From NCBI RefSeq assembly GCF_023101145.1, contig NZ_CP073714.1:1178001-1242000 (forward strand): a stretch of DNA of 64,000 nt. Direction: 5' to 3'. The notes under the pieces are model-generated. The model was given only the letters and a program-made list of their open reading frames with translations, did not search any database and was not told the origin of the DNA. A program made the position numbers and the translations under genes. The stretch comes from Paenibacillus pabuli (GTDB lineage: Bacteria > Bacillota > Bacilli > Paenibacillales > Paenibacillaceae). This document shows positions 9,230 to 18,544 of the stretch, one piece after another. The stretch's first letter is position 1. The number at the start of each line of letters is the position of its first letter.

Positions 9230-10879
9230 ATGGTGATGTCCATCAAGGCATGGGTGAAGTACGGTCTCGTTCTGGGCCTGATCGGCGGAATACTGGTGGG
9301 ATGTTCGGGAGAAGGCGGAAGTGAGCAGGCCGAAGGTGAAAGCGGGCGCGGCAACATAACGTCGACGATCTATGATCGGGGCGCCGTACCAAGCGGCATG
9401 GGCACGATTGAGGATAACATGTGGTCCAAGTGGATCAATGAGAATGGCCCGGCCAACGTCAAATATACCGCGGTTCCCCGCTGGGAATCCCAATCCAAAT
9501 TAAACGTGTTGTTTGCTTCAGGCAGTGCACCGGATGTTATTTTTGAATTTGGGACGCCTATTCGTAATACGTTATTTAATCAAAAACAGTTGATGCCGCT
9601 GGATGACCTGATTGCGAACTCCAGTGTGGAATATAAAGCGCTGATGGAAAAGTACCCACAGTTAAAGAAGGCCGGAATCAAGAGCGATGGCAAGTTATAC
9701 GAAGTGGGCCGAATGAATGAGGTATTTCCGCTGACCAGTTTCTTCATCCGTGAAGATTGGCTGGAAAAGCTGAACCTGGAGGCGCCGACGAACGAAGCAG
9801 AGATGCTGGCGGTCGCCAAGGCATTCACAGAGAATGACCCGGATGGGAACGGCGCAAACGATACATATGGGATCGGAGGTTTGCAATTTGGGGACACTGC
9901 TGGATTGTTCCGCTACATGTACAATGCCAATTGGGTTAACGTGGAGGACGGGGAGGTCGTGGTTGGCCCTAATCATATGAAGGAAGCGACGGCGTTTAAG
10001 CGGGCATTGTTTGAGGCTGGGGTAGTAGACAAGGATTTTCTGACCGACAAGGATGGAGCGAAGTCCAAGCAGGATTTCCTGAACGGGAAAATAGGCATGT
10101 ATGCCGCCATGACGTCGGATTATACCGGATTTGCGGCCAAGGAACTGGATACGCTTATGCAAAATGTACCTGAGGCCAAACTGAAGGTCATTGCCCTGCC
10201 TTCCACATCGGTGGGTCAATATACCATGGTATGGAATAACCCGGTACAGATGACGGCTGTTGTGAATGCCCGTGCCAAAAATCCGGAAGCCGTTATTCAA
10301 TATATCGATTTCCTCACCAAAACAGAATCAGGTCGAACGTTCAAAAACGGATTCGAAGGCACACACTATACATTGAACGAACAGGGCTGCCCGCGCATAT
10401 CTGACCAGGAAAAGTACAAACAGGAAATTAGCTGGGCCGGAGATTACGCGATGTTGTACAGTCGCCTGGAAGAGGGGAAATGCGGATACACTGAAATGCT
10501 GTTCAGTGAGGAAATCCCGTCTCAGAAGGAAGGACTTCGTCTCTTCAAGGAAGCACGGGAAGTATACATGAACGATCTTCCGGTGGGCGAAGGCGTTACC
10601 CATTCGGAACATATGCCCCAGCTGCCTAAAGAACTTCAGGTGAAGCTTACCAATGTGACGACAGCCATTAATGATATATTCACACGTTCCATTATTAGCG
10701 GCAGTAAGTACACGGTTGAGCAGGCTGCTGCAGAAGCGGAGCAAAAGTGGGAGCAGGGTGGTGGACCGGAGATCGAAGCGTGGTACAAAGACTGGTGGAG
10801 CAAGGAAAAGGACAATGTCCTTGTATGGGACGACTTCTATGAAATCTATGAACAGCAGCAGGCTGACTTTAAGAAGTAG
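9230..10879 (+). CDS. ABC transporter extracellular binding lipoprotein (LplA-like)
   Basis: A 549-residue secreted lipoprotein: signal peptide with lipobox LVGC and Cys25, then a two-lobed solute-binding fold of the long type (500-560 residues) that accompanies LplB/LplC permeases. Features include a DPDGNGANDTYG stretch, a predicted calcium-binding loop common in this group. It is the third gene of the importer, 62 bases after the second permease, and would capture the oligosaccharide outside the membrane. The start ATG 9230 has the weak site AAGTGGG; ATG 9236 is an alternative. The substrate cannot be deduced. It is probably regulated by the upstream YesM/YesN-type pair. Confidence 0.88.
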   Translation: MVMSIKAWVKYGLVLGLIGGILVGCSGEGGSEQAEGESGRGNITSTIYDRGAVPSGMGTIEDNMWSKWINENGPANVKYTAVPRWESQSKLNVLFASGSAPDVIFEFGTPIRNTLFNQKQLMPLDDLIANSSVEYKALMEKYPQLKKAGIKSDGKLYEVGRMNEVFPLTSFFIREDWLEKLNLEAPTNEAEMLAVAKAFTENDPDGNGANDTYGIGGLQFGDTAGLFRYMYNANWVNVEDGEVVVGPNHMKEATAFKRALFEAGVVDKDFLTDKDGAKSKQDFLNGKIGMYAAMTSDYTGFAAKELDTLMQNVPEAKLKVIALPSTSVGQYTMVWNNPVQMTAVVNARAKNPEAVIQYIDFLTKTESGRTFKNGFEGTHYTLNEQGCPRISDQEKYKQEISWAGDYAMLYSRLEEGKCGYTEMLFSEEIPSQKEGLRLFKEAREVYMNDLPVGEGVTHSEHMPQLPKELQVKLTNVTTAINDIFTRSIISGSKYTVEQAAAEAEQKWEQGGGPEIEAWYKDWWSKEKDNVLVWDDFYEIYEQQQADFKK

Positions 10880-11235
10880 AGTGACTTAAGTGACGTTCCA
10901 ACACGATGTGAAAATCATTGTCATAGATAGAAAATTAAAGGGGTGGTCTCAAAAGCTCTAAAAAACATATCGATTGGGAGCAATAACACTGATATGTTCA
11001 AACGGGACGAAGCAGAGGTCTATTCTGTTTCGTCTCGTTTGCGTTTTTCCGTGATCGTGGCTTTCTTGAGTAGATTGTGGGCAAGGCCAAGCCACCCAAG
11101 ATTTCGACATAATTGCTATCACAGCTATGTTAATTTGTCTAGGTCTCTTTGTTAAAATTTATTGACAATTTGAATTTGATGTTGTTTCATATGATTAAAC
11201 TATGTTGAATGACGCTTAGTTAGGAGATCAATGGA
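10880..11235. other. Gene-free boundary region
   Basis: A 356-base gap between the LplA-like gene and the next regulator. I see no protein with a plausible start and family. It contains a GGGGTGGTCTCAAAAG stretch at about 10940, which resembles the ends of some IS1182-type insertion sequences, a terminator hairpin at 11003-11048, and an AT-rich segment with TTGACA at 11162-11167 that may be the -35 of the next gene; no matching -10 at 17 bases is convincing. Confidence 0.4.
11003..11048 (+). terminator. Rho-independent terminator
   Basis: CGGGACGAAGCAGA at 11003 pairs with TCTGTTTCGTCTCG ending at 11037 through 14 base pairs including two G-U pairs, with a short loop, followed by TTTGCGTTTTT. 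It would end transcripts of the importer operon. Confidence 0.65.
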
Positions 11236-11781
11236 ATGGAACTGGGAAGCAAAATCCGAAAGCTTCGAAAGGAACAAAATCGGAGTCAAGATGACATCGC
11301 AAAGGTTTGCGGATTTACCAAAAGCTTGTTGTCCAAAATCGAAAACGGGAAGACGGTTCCTCCCATCGGTACGCTGATCAAGATTGCCGAAACGCTTGGA
11401 ACCAAAATTTCCATTTTGCTGGACGATAACGATTTTAATGGAACGGTGTACACGCCAAAAGCCAGGAGCATGGAAAAAATGGTCCAGACGGATCGAGGGT
11501 ATCTGTTTTCCGCCATAGCGGCCGAACGGCCGGAAAAACTGATGCAGCCGTTTTACTTTGTTGCACAGAAAGGCAAAACGGGCAAAAGAACGATTTCCCA
11601 TGTCGGGCAGGAATTTATCTATGTCCTCGAAGGCACAATGATTTATTACGTAGGGAAGGAAGAGTACACCCTAAATGCCGGTGACAGCTTGTATTTCGAT
11701 TCGGTGGAAAACCATAAATACATGCTGGTGACCGATGAAGTCAAGTATTTGTCGGTATTCTGCTCCGACACGAATGGTTAG
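11236..11781 (+). CDS. XRE-family regulator with C-terminal cupin domain
   Basis: A 181-residue regulator. Residues 1-62 form an XRE helix-turn-helix (SQDDIAKVCGFTKSLLSKIENG), and residues about 105-178 form a small cupin barrel (VGQEFIYVLEGTMIYYVG, LNAGDSLYFDS, ENHKYML) that in relatives binds a small ligand. The fusion is typical of regulators of amino acid or polyamine use. ATG 11236 follows TAGGAG at nine bases. It heads the hydroxyproline locus and is followed after 15 bases by a response regulator gene, so three regulators are transcribed together. A role as sensor of intracellular Hyp or an intermediate is inference. Confidence 0.87.
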   Translation: MELGSKIRKLRKEQNRSQDDIAKVCGFTKSLLSKIENGKTVPPIGTLIKIAETLGTKISILLDDNDFNGTVYTPKARSMEKMVQTDRGYLFSAIAAERPEKLMQPFYFVAQKGKTGKRTISHVGQEFIYVLEGTMIYYVGKEEYTLNAGDSLYFDSVENHKYMLVTDEVKYLSVFCSDTNG

Positions 11782-11796
11782 GAGAGGGGATGAAAT

Positions 11797-13311
11797 ATGT
11801 TAAACATTTTGGTTGTGGATGACGAACCGAAGCACAGAAGAGGACTGTCCCGAATGCTGAAGGCTCTGAAACCGGAGTATAACATTTTTCATGCCAGAGA
11901 TGGGGAGGAGGCTTTGCAAAATTTGAATGTTCATCCGATGGATCTGGTGTTCACGGACATTCAGATGCCGGTTATGGACGGCCTGGAATTAATGGAGCAA
12001 TTGACCTTCCGCGGAGGAAATGAAAGCGTCGTCATACTAAGTGCTTATTCGGATTTTGTTTATGCCCAGCGTGCGCTCCAGTTAGGCGCCAGTGATTATT
12101 TGCTAAAGCCGGTGGAAGAACAGAACATCCTGCCGCTGCTTGCAAAAGCGGAGCGTAAAGCCAGCACTGCGCGTCTTGCATGCATAGAATCCGCACTTTC
12201 CGAACTGTTGGAAGGGTGTCCATCCAATCAAGATTATCGATTATTGGAGAGCGAATTCCCGGAATTTAAGCAAGGGATCGTTCTGACCGCTGTTTTTGGC
12301 ATGGCGAAGGACCATCAATTTCTGCTCAGCAGCCTCCAAGACCGGCTGCTCAAGATGATGGAGAAATCCGGATTCTCCTGCGCTTTTTGCATGAAGGAAC
12401 AAATGCTCACCGCCTTGATTATGAACCCCGAGTCTTCCTCCATGGTGACTGCCGGTTTTGAAGAAAAGATGCAAGAGGTCATTCAACACTTCCTACGGGT
12501 ATACGGGGCGGAATTAACGCTTGGCCTTGGACGTTATTTTGCCGAATGGCAAGAAGCCAGGCAAGCTTACCAGCAGGCGTGCCATGCGCTCAAAGCCAGG
12601 TTTTATAAAGGCGGAGGGGCGTTGTATGGATCCGAGCAGATGAATAATGGAGACCGGCCTGCCGTCGTGAAGCTTGAAGTAAACGGGCTGACCCGAGCAA
12701 TCCTGTCCGGAAACAAGCCGGAAATTGAAGCCTGTCTGGATTCGGCTGTTTGCCAGGATTCCGGGAACGGTTTTCCCGAGCCGGAAAAATTGAAATACGT
12801 TCTCGCCGCCTCGATCGATCAAGTCATCTCCCTTTTAATGGAAAAAGGGCTTGTGCCCTTACATAGCACTGCCTATGAGGAAGCTTTGCTTCACTGTCAT
12901 ACCGTTGATGAACTAAAAGAGGCGGCCCGGGAGTGGATCTTCGAGCTGACGGATCGTCTGGATCAACGGCGGCAGTGCAAAGCCGAGTCCATTATCGACA
13001 GCTGCAAAGCCTATATTGATACGCACTATGGCGATGGCGATTTGTCATTGAGCACGCTGGCAACGAAATTCCATTTTAATCCCTCGTATTTTTGCATGTT
13101 GTTCAAAACACATTCCCACATGACCGTCCATCAGTACATCGCCCATACCAGAATGAAGGCGGCTGCTGGCCTGCTGCTGCAGACCTCCCAGAAGGTTTAC
13201 CAAATTGCCGAGAGCGTAGGATATAAGGACGCAAAGTACTTCATTCGTTTGTTTCGCAAGGAGTTTGGCACAAGCCCCGAAGAATATCGCCATTTATCCG
13301 CTACTCTCTAA
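11797..13311 (+). CDS. YesN-type response regulator (receiver + AraC HTH)
   Basis: A 504-residue response regulator. The receiver occupies residues 1-120 (acidic pair D8-D9, phosphoacceptor D54 in FTDIQMPVMDG, Lys in LLKPVEE). A middle region of about 270 residues follows, and the last 100 residues are an AraC domain with HTH segments FNPSYFCMLFKTHSH and VYQIAESVGYKDAKYFIRLF and the ending GTSPEEYRHL. This long layout is the usual YesN form. The gene is between the cupin regulator and the kinase gene, whose likely TTG start lies 16 bases after its stop. It probably activates the downstream importer and catabolic operon. Confidence 0.9.
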   Translation: MLNILVVDDEPKHRRGLSRMLKALKPEYNIFHARDGEEALQNLNVHPMDLVFTDIQMPVMDGLELMEQLTFRGGNESVVILSAYSDFVYAQRALQLGASDYLLKPVEEQNILPLLAKAERKASTARLACIESALSELLEGCPSNQDYRLLESEFPEFKQGIVLTAVFGMAKDHQFLLSSLQDRLLKMMEKSGFSCAFCMKEQMLTALIMNPESSSMVTAGFEEKMQEVIQHFLRVYGAELTLGLGRYFAEWQEARQAYQQACHALKARFYKGGGALYGSEQMNNGDRPAVVKLEVNGLTRAILSGNKPEIEACLDSAVCQDSGNGFPEPEKLKYVLAASIDQVISLLMEKGLVPLHSTAYEEALLHCHTVDELKEAAREWIFELTDRLDQRRQCKAESIIDSCKAYIDTHYGDGDLSLSTLATKFHFNPSYFCMLFKTHSHMTVHQYIAHTRMKAAAGLLLQTSQKVYQIAESVGYKDAKYFIRLFRKEFGTSPEEYRHLSATL

Positions 13312-13327
13312 AAGGAAGGGATGTCAT

Positions 13328-15151
13328 TTGAGAGGACGTTGTCTATTGCCGCGTTTTAAGGATCTCAGCTACAGGTTCAAGCTTTTCCTGACCTATGCAC
13401 TCATCGTATCGCTCCCCCTCAGCATCCTGAGCTGGATGTATTTTCATTCAAGCCGGGAATTTGTCTCCGAATTTGCCAGGAAAAATCTGTATTCCATCGT
13501 AAAGCAAAATAATGAAATCATGGACGCCGAGCTCGCTCAGGTGGAAGAAAGCAGCCTGGCCATCATCGCGGATCAAACGTTGTATGAGCAGTATCTGCAT
13601 GCAAACCCTGCAGATGAATACAGTATGATCTCGATGGAGAAAAAGGTTAGCCGGACGTTAAACACGTATTTTACGGACTTGGGGCAGATCTATTCCATAC
13701 ATCTCATTACCAGTTATTCCAATATTGGCCCAACGGGCGCCTCCGCATTTATTCCGTATAGTAATTTCAACCAAACAGCATTGTACCGGGCTGCTTTACA
13801 GGGGGAAGGGGCTATGGAGTGGGTACCGACCTTCTCGTTTGATCAGATGTTTAAGCAGGATATCCGCCGCTCCAAGCCTCCCGAATATGTTCGCTTGCTG
13901 GCGGGTGCCCGCTTGCTGAAGCTGTTCAATATCAATAACGGCGAAGTCGTCGAACTGCAGGGCAAGGCCGAGCTTCCCGTGCTGGCCGTTGTTTATCGGC
14001 CGGAAATCTATCATTCCCGCTTCGCCGACACGCTCCCTTCCGCCGGAGCTTCTTTTTTTGTGGTCAGCCCGGACGGACAGCCTGTGGCGGGCACGTCCAT
14101 GGAGCATGAAATGGCAGGCATCGATCTCGCTTGGCTGGGCGAAATGACGGAGATGAAAAGTGGCACCTTGACGGTGATGCAGGATGGAAAGCCGCTCATC
14201 GTTTGTTTTGATACGTCTAAGGTGACGGGATGGATCTCGGGTGTCACCATCTCGCCAGAAGCGATGGTAGCGGCTTTTTTGCCAGAGATCAAATCTTATA
14301 CCTTTTATTTGGCCATTATTCTCCTGTTTATTTCGCTCCTGCTCGCGTATGTTTTTGCCAATTCCATTACCAGGCCTATTCATCAGCTACTCCAGGCAAT
14401 CAAAAAAACGAGCGAAGGTGAATTCGACACGCGAATACCCGTGGAATCCTACAACGAAATGGGGCTGTTAATCCACAAATTTAATCAAATGAATGTCAAA
14501 ATCAACAATTTGATTGAAGAGAATTACAAAGTCAAGCTGCGGGAAAAAGAAACAAAGATCATGTCGCTGAACATTCAATTGAATCCCCACTTTATGTACA
14601 ACACGCTGAATATCATGAATTGGACGGCGCTTGAAAACGACCAAAAAGAGTTGAGCCGCATGATTGTCAGCTTGTCCTCCATGCTGCAGTACACCTCCGA
14701 GAACAGCCAGGACATTGGCGATTTGGCCCAGGACCTGGACTGGCTGAAACATTATATTTACATTACCAATCAGCGTTTCGAAGATCGGTTTACCGTCAGC
14801 TATTGCATTGCCCCTGAACTGTATGCACACCAAGTTCCGAAGCTGTTCCTGCAACCGTTTATCGAAAACGCGATCGTTCACGCTTTTTCCCGTTTGCACA
14901 GCGGGGGAAGGATCACCATCCGGGGATGGATGGCCGACTGTGAGCGTTTTTTTACGGTGGAGGATAACGGCACGGGGATCGCTCCAGACAAATTAGAAGA
15001 GCTTGCAAAACTTGAAGGCGAGTCGATCGGTATCCGGAATGTGGACAAAAGAATCAAACTCATCTATGGAGACGGCTATGGCGTCACTCTGACTTCAGTT
15101 GAAGGACAGGGCACAACGGTAACAATCAACCTTCCTGTATCAAACGTGTGA
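13328..15151 (+). CDS. YesM-type sensor histidine kinase
   Basis: A membrane kinase of about 607 residues. A membrane helix near residues 17-37 and a second near 315-340 flank an extracellular sensing domain of about 270 residues. A HAMP linker (ITRPIHQLLQAI) follows, then His421 in LNPHFMYNTLN, the N box LQPFIENAIVHAF, the G box VEDNGTGI and a final SIGIRNVDKRIKLI stretch. TTG 13328 is taken as the start because AAGGAAGGGA lies six bases upstream; longer in-frame versions would run into the response regulator gene and add a non-membrane tail. It is the sensor for the adjacent response regulator. Given the operon downstream, an extracellular glycopeptide or arabinoside is a possible signal (inference). 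Confidence 0.88.
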   Translation: MRGRCLLPRFKDLSYRFKLFLTYALIVSLPLSILSWMYFHSSREFVSEFARKNLYSIVKQNNEIMDAELAQVEESSLAIIADQTLYEQYLHANPADEYSMISMEKKVSRTLNTYFTDLGQIYSIHLITSYSNIGPTGASAFIPYSNFNQTALYRAALQGEGAMEWVPTFSFDQMFKQDIRRSKPPEYVRLLAGARLLKLFNINNGEVVELQGKAELPVLAVVYRPEIYHSRFADTLPSAGASFFVVSPDGQPVAGTSMEHEMAGIDLAWLGEMTEMKSGTLTVMQDGKPLIVCFDTSKVTGWISGVTISPEAMVAAFLPEIKSYTFYLAIILLFISLLLAYVFANSITRPIHQLLQAIKKTSEGEFDTRIPVESYNEMGLLIHKFNQMNVKINNLIEENYKVKLREKETKIMSLNIQLNPHFMYNTLNIMNWTALENDQKELSRMIVSLSSMLQYTSENSQDIGDLAQDLDWLKHYIYITNQRFEDRFTVSYCIAPELYAHQVPKLFLQPFIENAIVHAFSRLHSGGRITIRGWMADCERFFTVEDNGTGIAPDKLEELAKLEGESIGIRNVDKRIKLIYGDGYGVTLTSVEGQGTTVTINLPVSNV

Positions 15152-15250
15152 AAATACTCCACCAATACAAATATGTTGGAATTTTATTCGGAACGGCTTT
15201 TTTTTACAATAAATATACAAACCATCAGCCAATGAATGGAGGTTTCGTAG

Positions 15251-16621
15251 ATGAACAAAGCCAAACGTGTCGCAGGAGTGGTTTTATCGTCTGTTCTGAC
15301 GATCAGCTTGTTGCTGACGGGATGCTCGGACAGCGGAGGAGGTCCAGAAGCCCAAGGTGGCAAGAACGGCCAAAAGGAGCCGGTCACGCTTAAATTTTCC
15401 TTCTGGGGAGATACCATTGAAAAGAAAACGGTTACAGAAGCACTTGAGCGCTTTGAGCAGGAAACCGGCATCCAGGTAGAGCCGATGCATGTTCCAGCGG
15501 ATTATTTGACCAAAATGACAACAATGGTTGCAGGGAACGTTGCGCCGGATCTCGGTTATTTGTCATCGGGGGCCGCTCTGAGCTGGGGACGTGACGGGAA
15601 ACTGCTAAACCTCACACCGTTTATGGAGAACGACCCTGATTTTAAAAAGGAAGATTATCTGGACCAGATATGGTATGAAATCGAACCTGGCAACATCATC
15701 GGGATGAGTACCGCCGTTGAAGGTTATGGTCTTATGTACAACAAGGATTTGCTGCTGGAAGCTGGGGTCGAGCTGCCTCCAACGGATGCGAACAAAGCAT
15801 GGGATTGGGACACGTTTGTGGAGTACGCCAAAAAATTAACGCTGGACGATCAAGGAAGAAATGCGTTGGATCCGAATTTTAACCCGGATAAAATCAGACA
15901 GTTTGGCCTTCAGTACGATCCGTATAACATGATGGCGGCGGTAGTCTCCAATGGCGGCAACTTCCTGACCGAAGACGGCACAGGCTTCGGGCTTGCCCGG
16001 CCGGAAGCGATCGAAGCGATTCAAAAGCTTGCAGATCTGATGTATGTGCATCATGTTTCCCCTACTCCGCTGCAGACCAAAAACATGCCTGACACGGCGC
16101 TTCAGACCAAAAAAGTCGCCATGACGGTATCCGGCAACTGGGCGCTTCAAGCCTTTGCGGAACAGGATTTTAATCTTGGCGTCGGGGTCCTGCCAAAGCT
16201 GAAGGAAAGCAACACGCTGCTGGACGGCGCGCCAACGGTCATTTTCAAATCAACCAAACATCCTGAAGAAGCTTGGCTGCTGTACAAATATATGACGGAC
16301 CCTGAATCGGTGCTGCCGCTGATCGAGGGCGGATTATGGATGCCGCTGAAGAAAGAGTGGTACACGAATCCCGAGCTGATCAACAAATGGGCAGCAGGGA
16401 ACAAAGCGCATCCGGAAGGCTACACGGAAGCCTTTATGAAACAAACCATTGAAAACGGATTCCGCACTCCCGGCTTTGAAGTGAAGAATCTGGACAAGAT
16501 CAACGCGCTCGTCACGCCCGCACTCGATTTGGTGTGGACGGGCAAACAAAAAGCGGAAGAGGCATTAAAAGGCGTGGAGCCCAAAGTACTGCCGCTTATT
16601 GAGGGATATTACGGAAGGTGA
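15251..16621 (+). CDS. CUT1 ABC transporter binding lipoprotein
   Basis: A 456-residue secreted lipoprotein with lipobox LLTGC (Cys25), followed by a CUT1-type solute-binding fold: LKFSFWGDTIEKKTV at the start of lobe 1, APDLGYLSSGA, and the late KHPEEAWLLYKYMTDP stretch, all typical of maltose/glycerol-phosphate type binding proteins. ATG 15251 follows TGGAGG. It is the first gene after the regulators and is followed by two permeases. The family binds sugars or glycosides rather than free amino acids, which suits arabinosylated hydroxyproline or glycopeptides as cargo; that assignment is inference from the neighbouring GH127 and Hyp genes. Confidence 0.9.
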   Translation: MNKAKRVAGVVLSSVLTISLLLTGCSDSGGGPEAQGGKNGQKEPVTLKFSFWGDTIEKKTVTEALERFEQETGIQVEPMHVPADYLTKMTTMVAGNVAPDLGYLSSGAALSWGRDGKLLNLTPFMENDPDFKKEDYLDQIWYEIEPGNIIGMSTAVEGYGLMYNKDLLLEAGVELPPTDANKAWDWDTFVEYAKKLTLDDQGRNALDPNFNPDKIRQFGLQYDPYNMMAAVVSNGGNFLTEDGTGFGLARPEAIEAIQKLADLMYVHHVSPTPLQTKNMPDTALQTKKVAMTVSGNWALQAFAEQDFNLGVGVLPKLKESNTLLDGAPTVIFKSTKHPEEAWLLYKYMTDPESVLPLIEGGLWMPLKKEWYTNPELINKWAAGNKAHPEGYTEAFMKQTIENGFRTPGFEVKNLDKINALVTPALDLVWTGKQKAEEALKGVEPKVLPLIEGYYGR

Positions 16622-16677
16622 TCCTTTTCCGGCGGCGGCAGCAAACCGCGTTCTGTTCATGACTTGAAGGATATTCA

Positions 16678-17589
16678 TTGAAGATAGGGGGGATTCATAT
16701 TCAACATAAACGCCGAATCGCAATGGCGGGCATTCTGTTTGCCCTACCCAGCATTTTGGGACTGATGTTGTTTGTCATGCTGCCGATGCTTGCCAGTTTG
16801 CTGCTCAGCTTTACGGATTACCGGATTGTCAACACGCCTAAATTTATCGGACTCGCCAATTATATTCGGCTCTTTGACGGAACGGACCCCTATTTCTACA
16901 ACTCGTTATGGGTCACCTTGAAATACGTGATTCTCCGTGTTCCGCTGGGCCTTGTGTTCTCTTTTATGGCTGCGTTTTTGCTGAACATGCAATTCATTCG
17001 CGGCAAATCCGTCTTTCGCACGATCTTTTACTTGCCGTCTATTGTGCCTGCTGTCGCCTCTTCCATGATCTGGCTCTGGTTGTTCAGTCCCGATCTGGGA
17101 TTGTTCAACAGCTTTCTTGAAGCGTTGAATCTGCCCACGCTCAACTGGCTGTATTCCGAACAAACGGTGGTGCCTTCGATTGTGCTGATGAGTCTTTGGG
17201 GGATGGGGAGCACGATCATCATCTTCCTGGCAGGCTTGCAAGGGGTGCCACGATCCTTGTATGAGGCGGCTACTGTGGATGGTGCCGGTGCCCTCCGGAA
17301 ATTCCAGCATATTACGATTCCGATGATGACGCCAATTATCTTCTTTAATTTGATCATGGGGTCAATCGGAGCCTTTCAGGTGTTTACTGAGGCGTTGATT
17401 ATGACGCAGGGAGGTCCCAATAACGCCAGCCTGTTTTATAACTACTATATTTACCGGCAGGCCTTTCAGTTTGGCGAAATGGGGCAAGCCTCCGCCATTG
17501 CGTGGATTCTTTTTATCATCATCCTTTTGGTTACGGTTATATTCTTCCGCACATCGAAGTCCTGGGTATTCTATGAAAGCGAGGTGTAG
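16678..17589 (+). CDS. CUT1 ABC transporter permease (MalF/UgpA-like)
   Basis: A 303-residue permease with six predicted membrane segments, the first at about residues 15-40. The ATPase-docking loop reads YEAATVDGAGALRKFQHITIP. The late motif MTQGGPNNAS is characteristic of the UgpA/LacF group. TTG 16678 has a GAAGGA site about seven bases upstream; ATG 16723 would remove the cytoplasmic N-terminus. It pairs with the following permease and the preceding binding protein. No ATPase gene is present in the locus. Confidence 0.9.
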   Translation: MKIGGIHIQHKRRIAMAGILFALPSILGLMLFVMLPMLASLLLSFTDYRIVNTPKFIGLANYIRLFDGTDPYFYNSLWVTLKYVILRVPLGLVFSFMAAFLLNMQFIRGKSVFRTIFYLPSIVPAVASSMIWLWLFSPDLGLFNSFLEALNLPTLNWLYSEQTVVPSIVLMSLWGMGSTIIIFLAGLQGVPRSLYEAATVDGAGALRKFQHITIPMMTPIIFFNLIMGSIGAFQVFTEALIMTQGGPNNASLFYNYYIYRQAFQFGEMGQASAIAWILFIIILLVTVIFFRTSKSWVFYESEV

Positions 17590-17595
17590 CTCCCT

Positions 17596-18426
17596 GTGAA
17601 GAAAAGCCGCCGTATTCAGCAAATTATTGTGTATTTGTTCCTCATTGGGGGAGCTGCCTTCTGTTTACTCCCGCTGTTTTGGCTGGTACGCAGTTCGATG
17701 ATGAATTCGCTGCAAATTTTTGAGATGCCTCCGAAGTGGATTCCTTCGCCGTTTCGGCTGCAAAACTATGTGGAGGCACTGACAACCATCGACTTTTTCC
17801 AGTTTTTCCGCAACACCTTATTCATTACCGTCAGCTGTCTGTTTGGAGCACTCTTTAGCAGCTCGATTGGAGCCTACAGCTACGCCAGACTAGAATGGCC
17901 GGGAAGGCGGCTCTTCTTCGGCTTGCTGCTGGCCAGCATGATGCTTCCCAGCGCCGTCACCTTGATTCCCACTTTTATCGGCTGGAGGTTTGCCGATCTG
18001 ATCAATACGTATTTTCCGCTGATTCTGCCGGTATGGTTGGGCTCTGCCTTCGATATCTTTTTGCTCCGGCAGTTTTATTCCACGATACCAAAAGACATGG
18101 ATGAAGCCGCATATGTGGATGGAGCAGGCCCGTGGACCATTTTCACCCGGATCATCATTCCTTTGTCCAAACCGCCACTCATCGTGATTGGATTGTTTTC
18201 CTTTATGAATTCCTGGAACGACTTCATGGGACCGCTGGTGTACTTGAATGAGGAGAGAAAGTTCACGCTGGCATTAGGCCTGCAGATGTTCCAGTCGCTT
18301 CACAGTGCGCAGTGGCACCTTCTGATGGCGGCATCGACCGTGGTCATTTTACCGGTCATCGTGGTTTTTTTTATAGGCCAGCGTTATTTTATCGAAGGAA
18401 TTACGTTGACCGGAATGAAAGGGTAA
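17596..18426 (+). CDS. CUT1 ABC transporter permease (MalG/UgpE-like)
   Basis: A 276-residue permease with six membrane segments. The EAA loop reads DEAAYVDGAGPWTIFTRIIIPLSKP-like, and the C-terminus FIEGITLTGMKG is the MalG-type ending. The GTG start at 17596 lies six bases after the stop of the other permease, with GAGGTG as a weak ribosome site, so the two proteins are probably made in a fixed ratio. A 118-base gap without visible terminator separates it from the peptidase gene, so the transporter and catabolic genes are likely one transcript or overlap by read-through. Confidence 0.9.
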   Translation: MKKSRRIQQIIVYLFLIGGAAFCLLPLFWLVRSSMMNSLQIFEMPPKWIPSPFRLQNYVEALTTIDFFQFFRNTLFITVSCLFGALFSSSIGAYSYARLEWPGRRLFFGLLLASMMLPSAVTLIPTFIGWRFADLINTYFPLILPVWLGSAFDIFLLRQFYSTIPKDMDEAAYVDGAGPWTIFTRIIIPLSKPPLIVIGLFSFMNSWNDFMGPLVYLNEERKFTLALGLQMFQSLHSAQWHLLMAASTVVILPVIVVFFIGQRYFIEGITLTGMKG

Positions 18427-18544
18427 CTCGGGCGTAGGCATAGCCATAATTCAACATTATTGAATACAATTCAATTCAGTTTCGTAACATGCTGTAAAGG
18501 CAGCAATTTCGGCTTTGTCACAATACGGAGGGAGCGTAAAAAAT

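Noticed and set aside
10943..11155. A 70-codon plus-strand reading frame in the gap after the LplA-like gene
   Set aside because: No ribosome binding site, it crosses a terminator hairpin, and it shows no recognisable domain or codon pattern.
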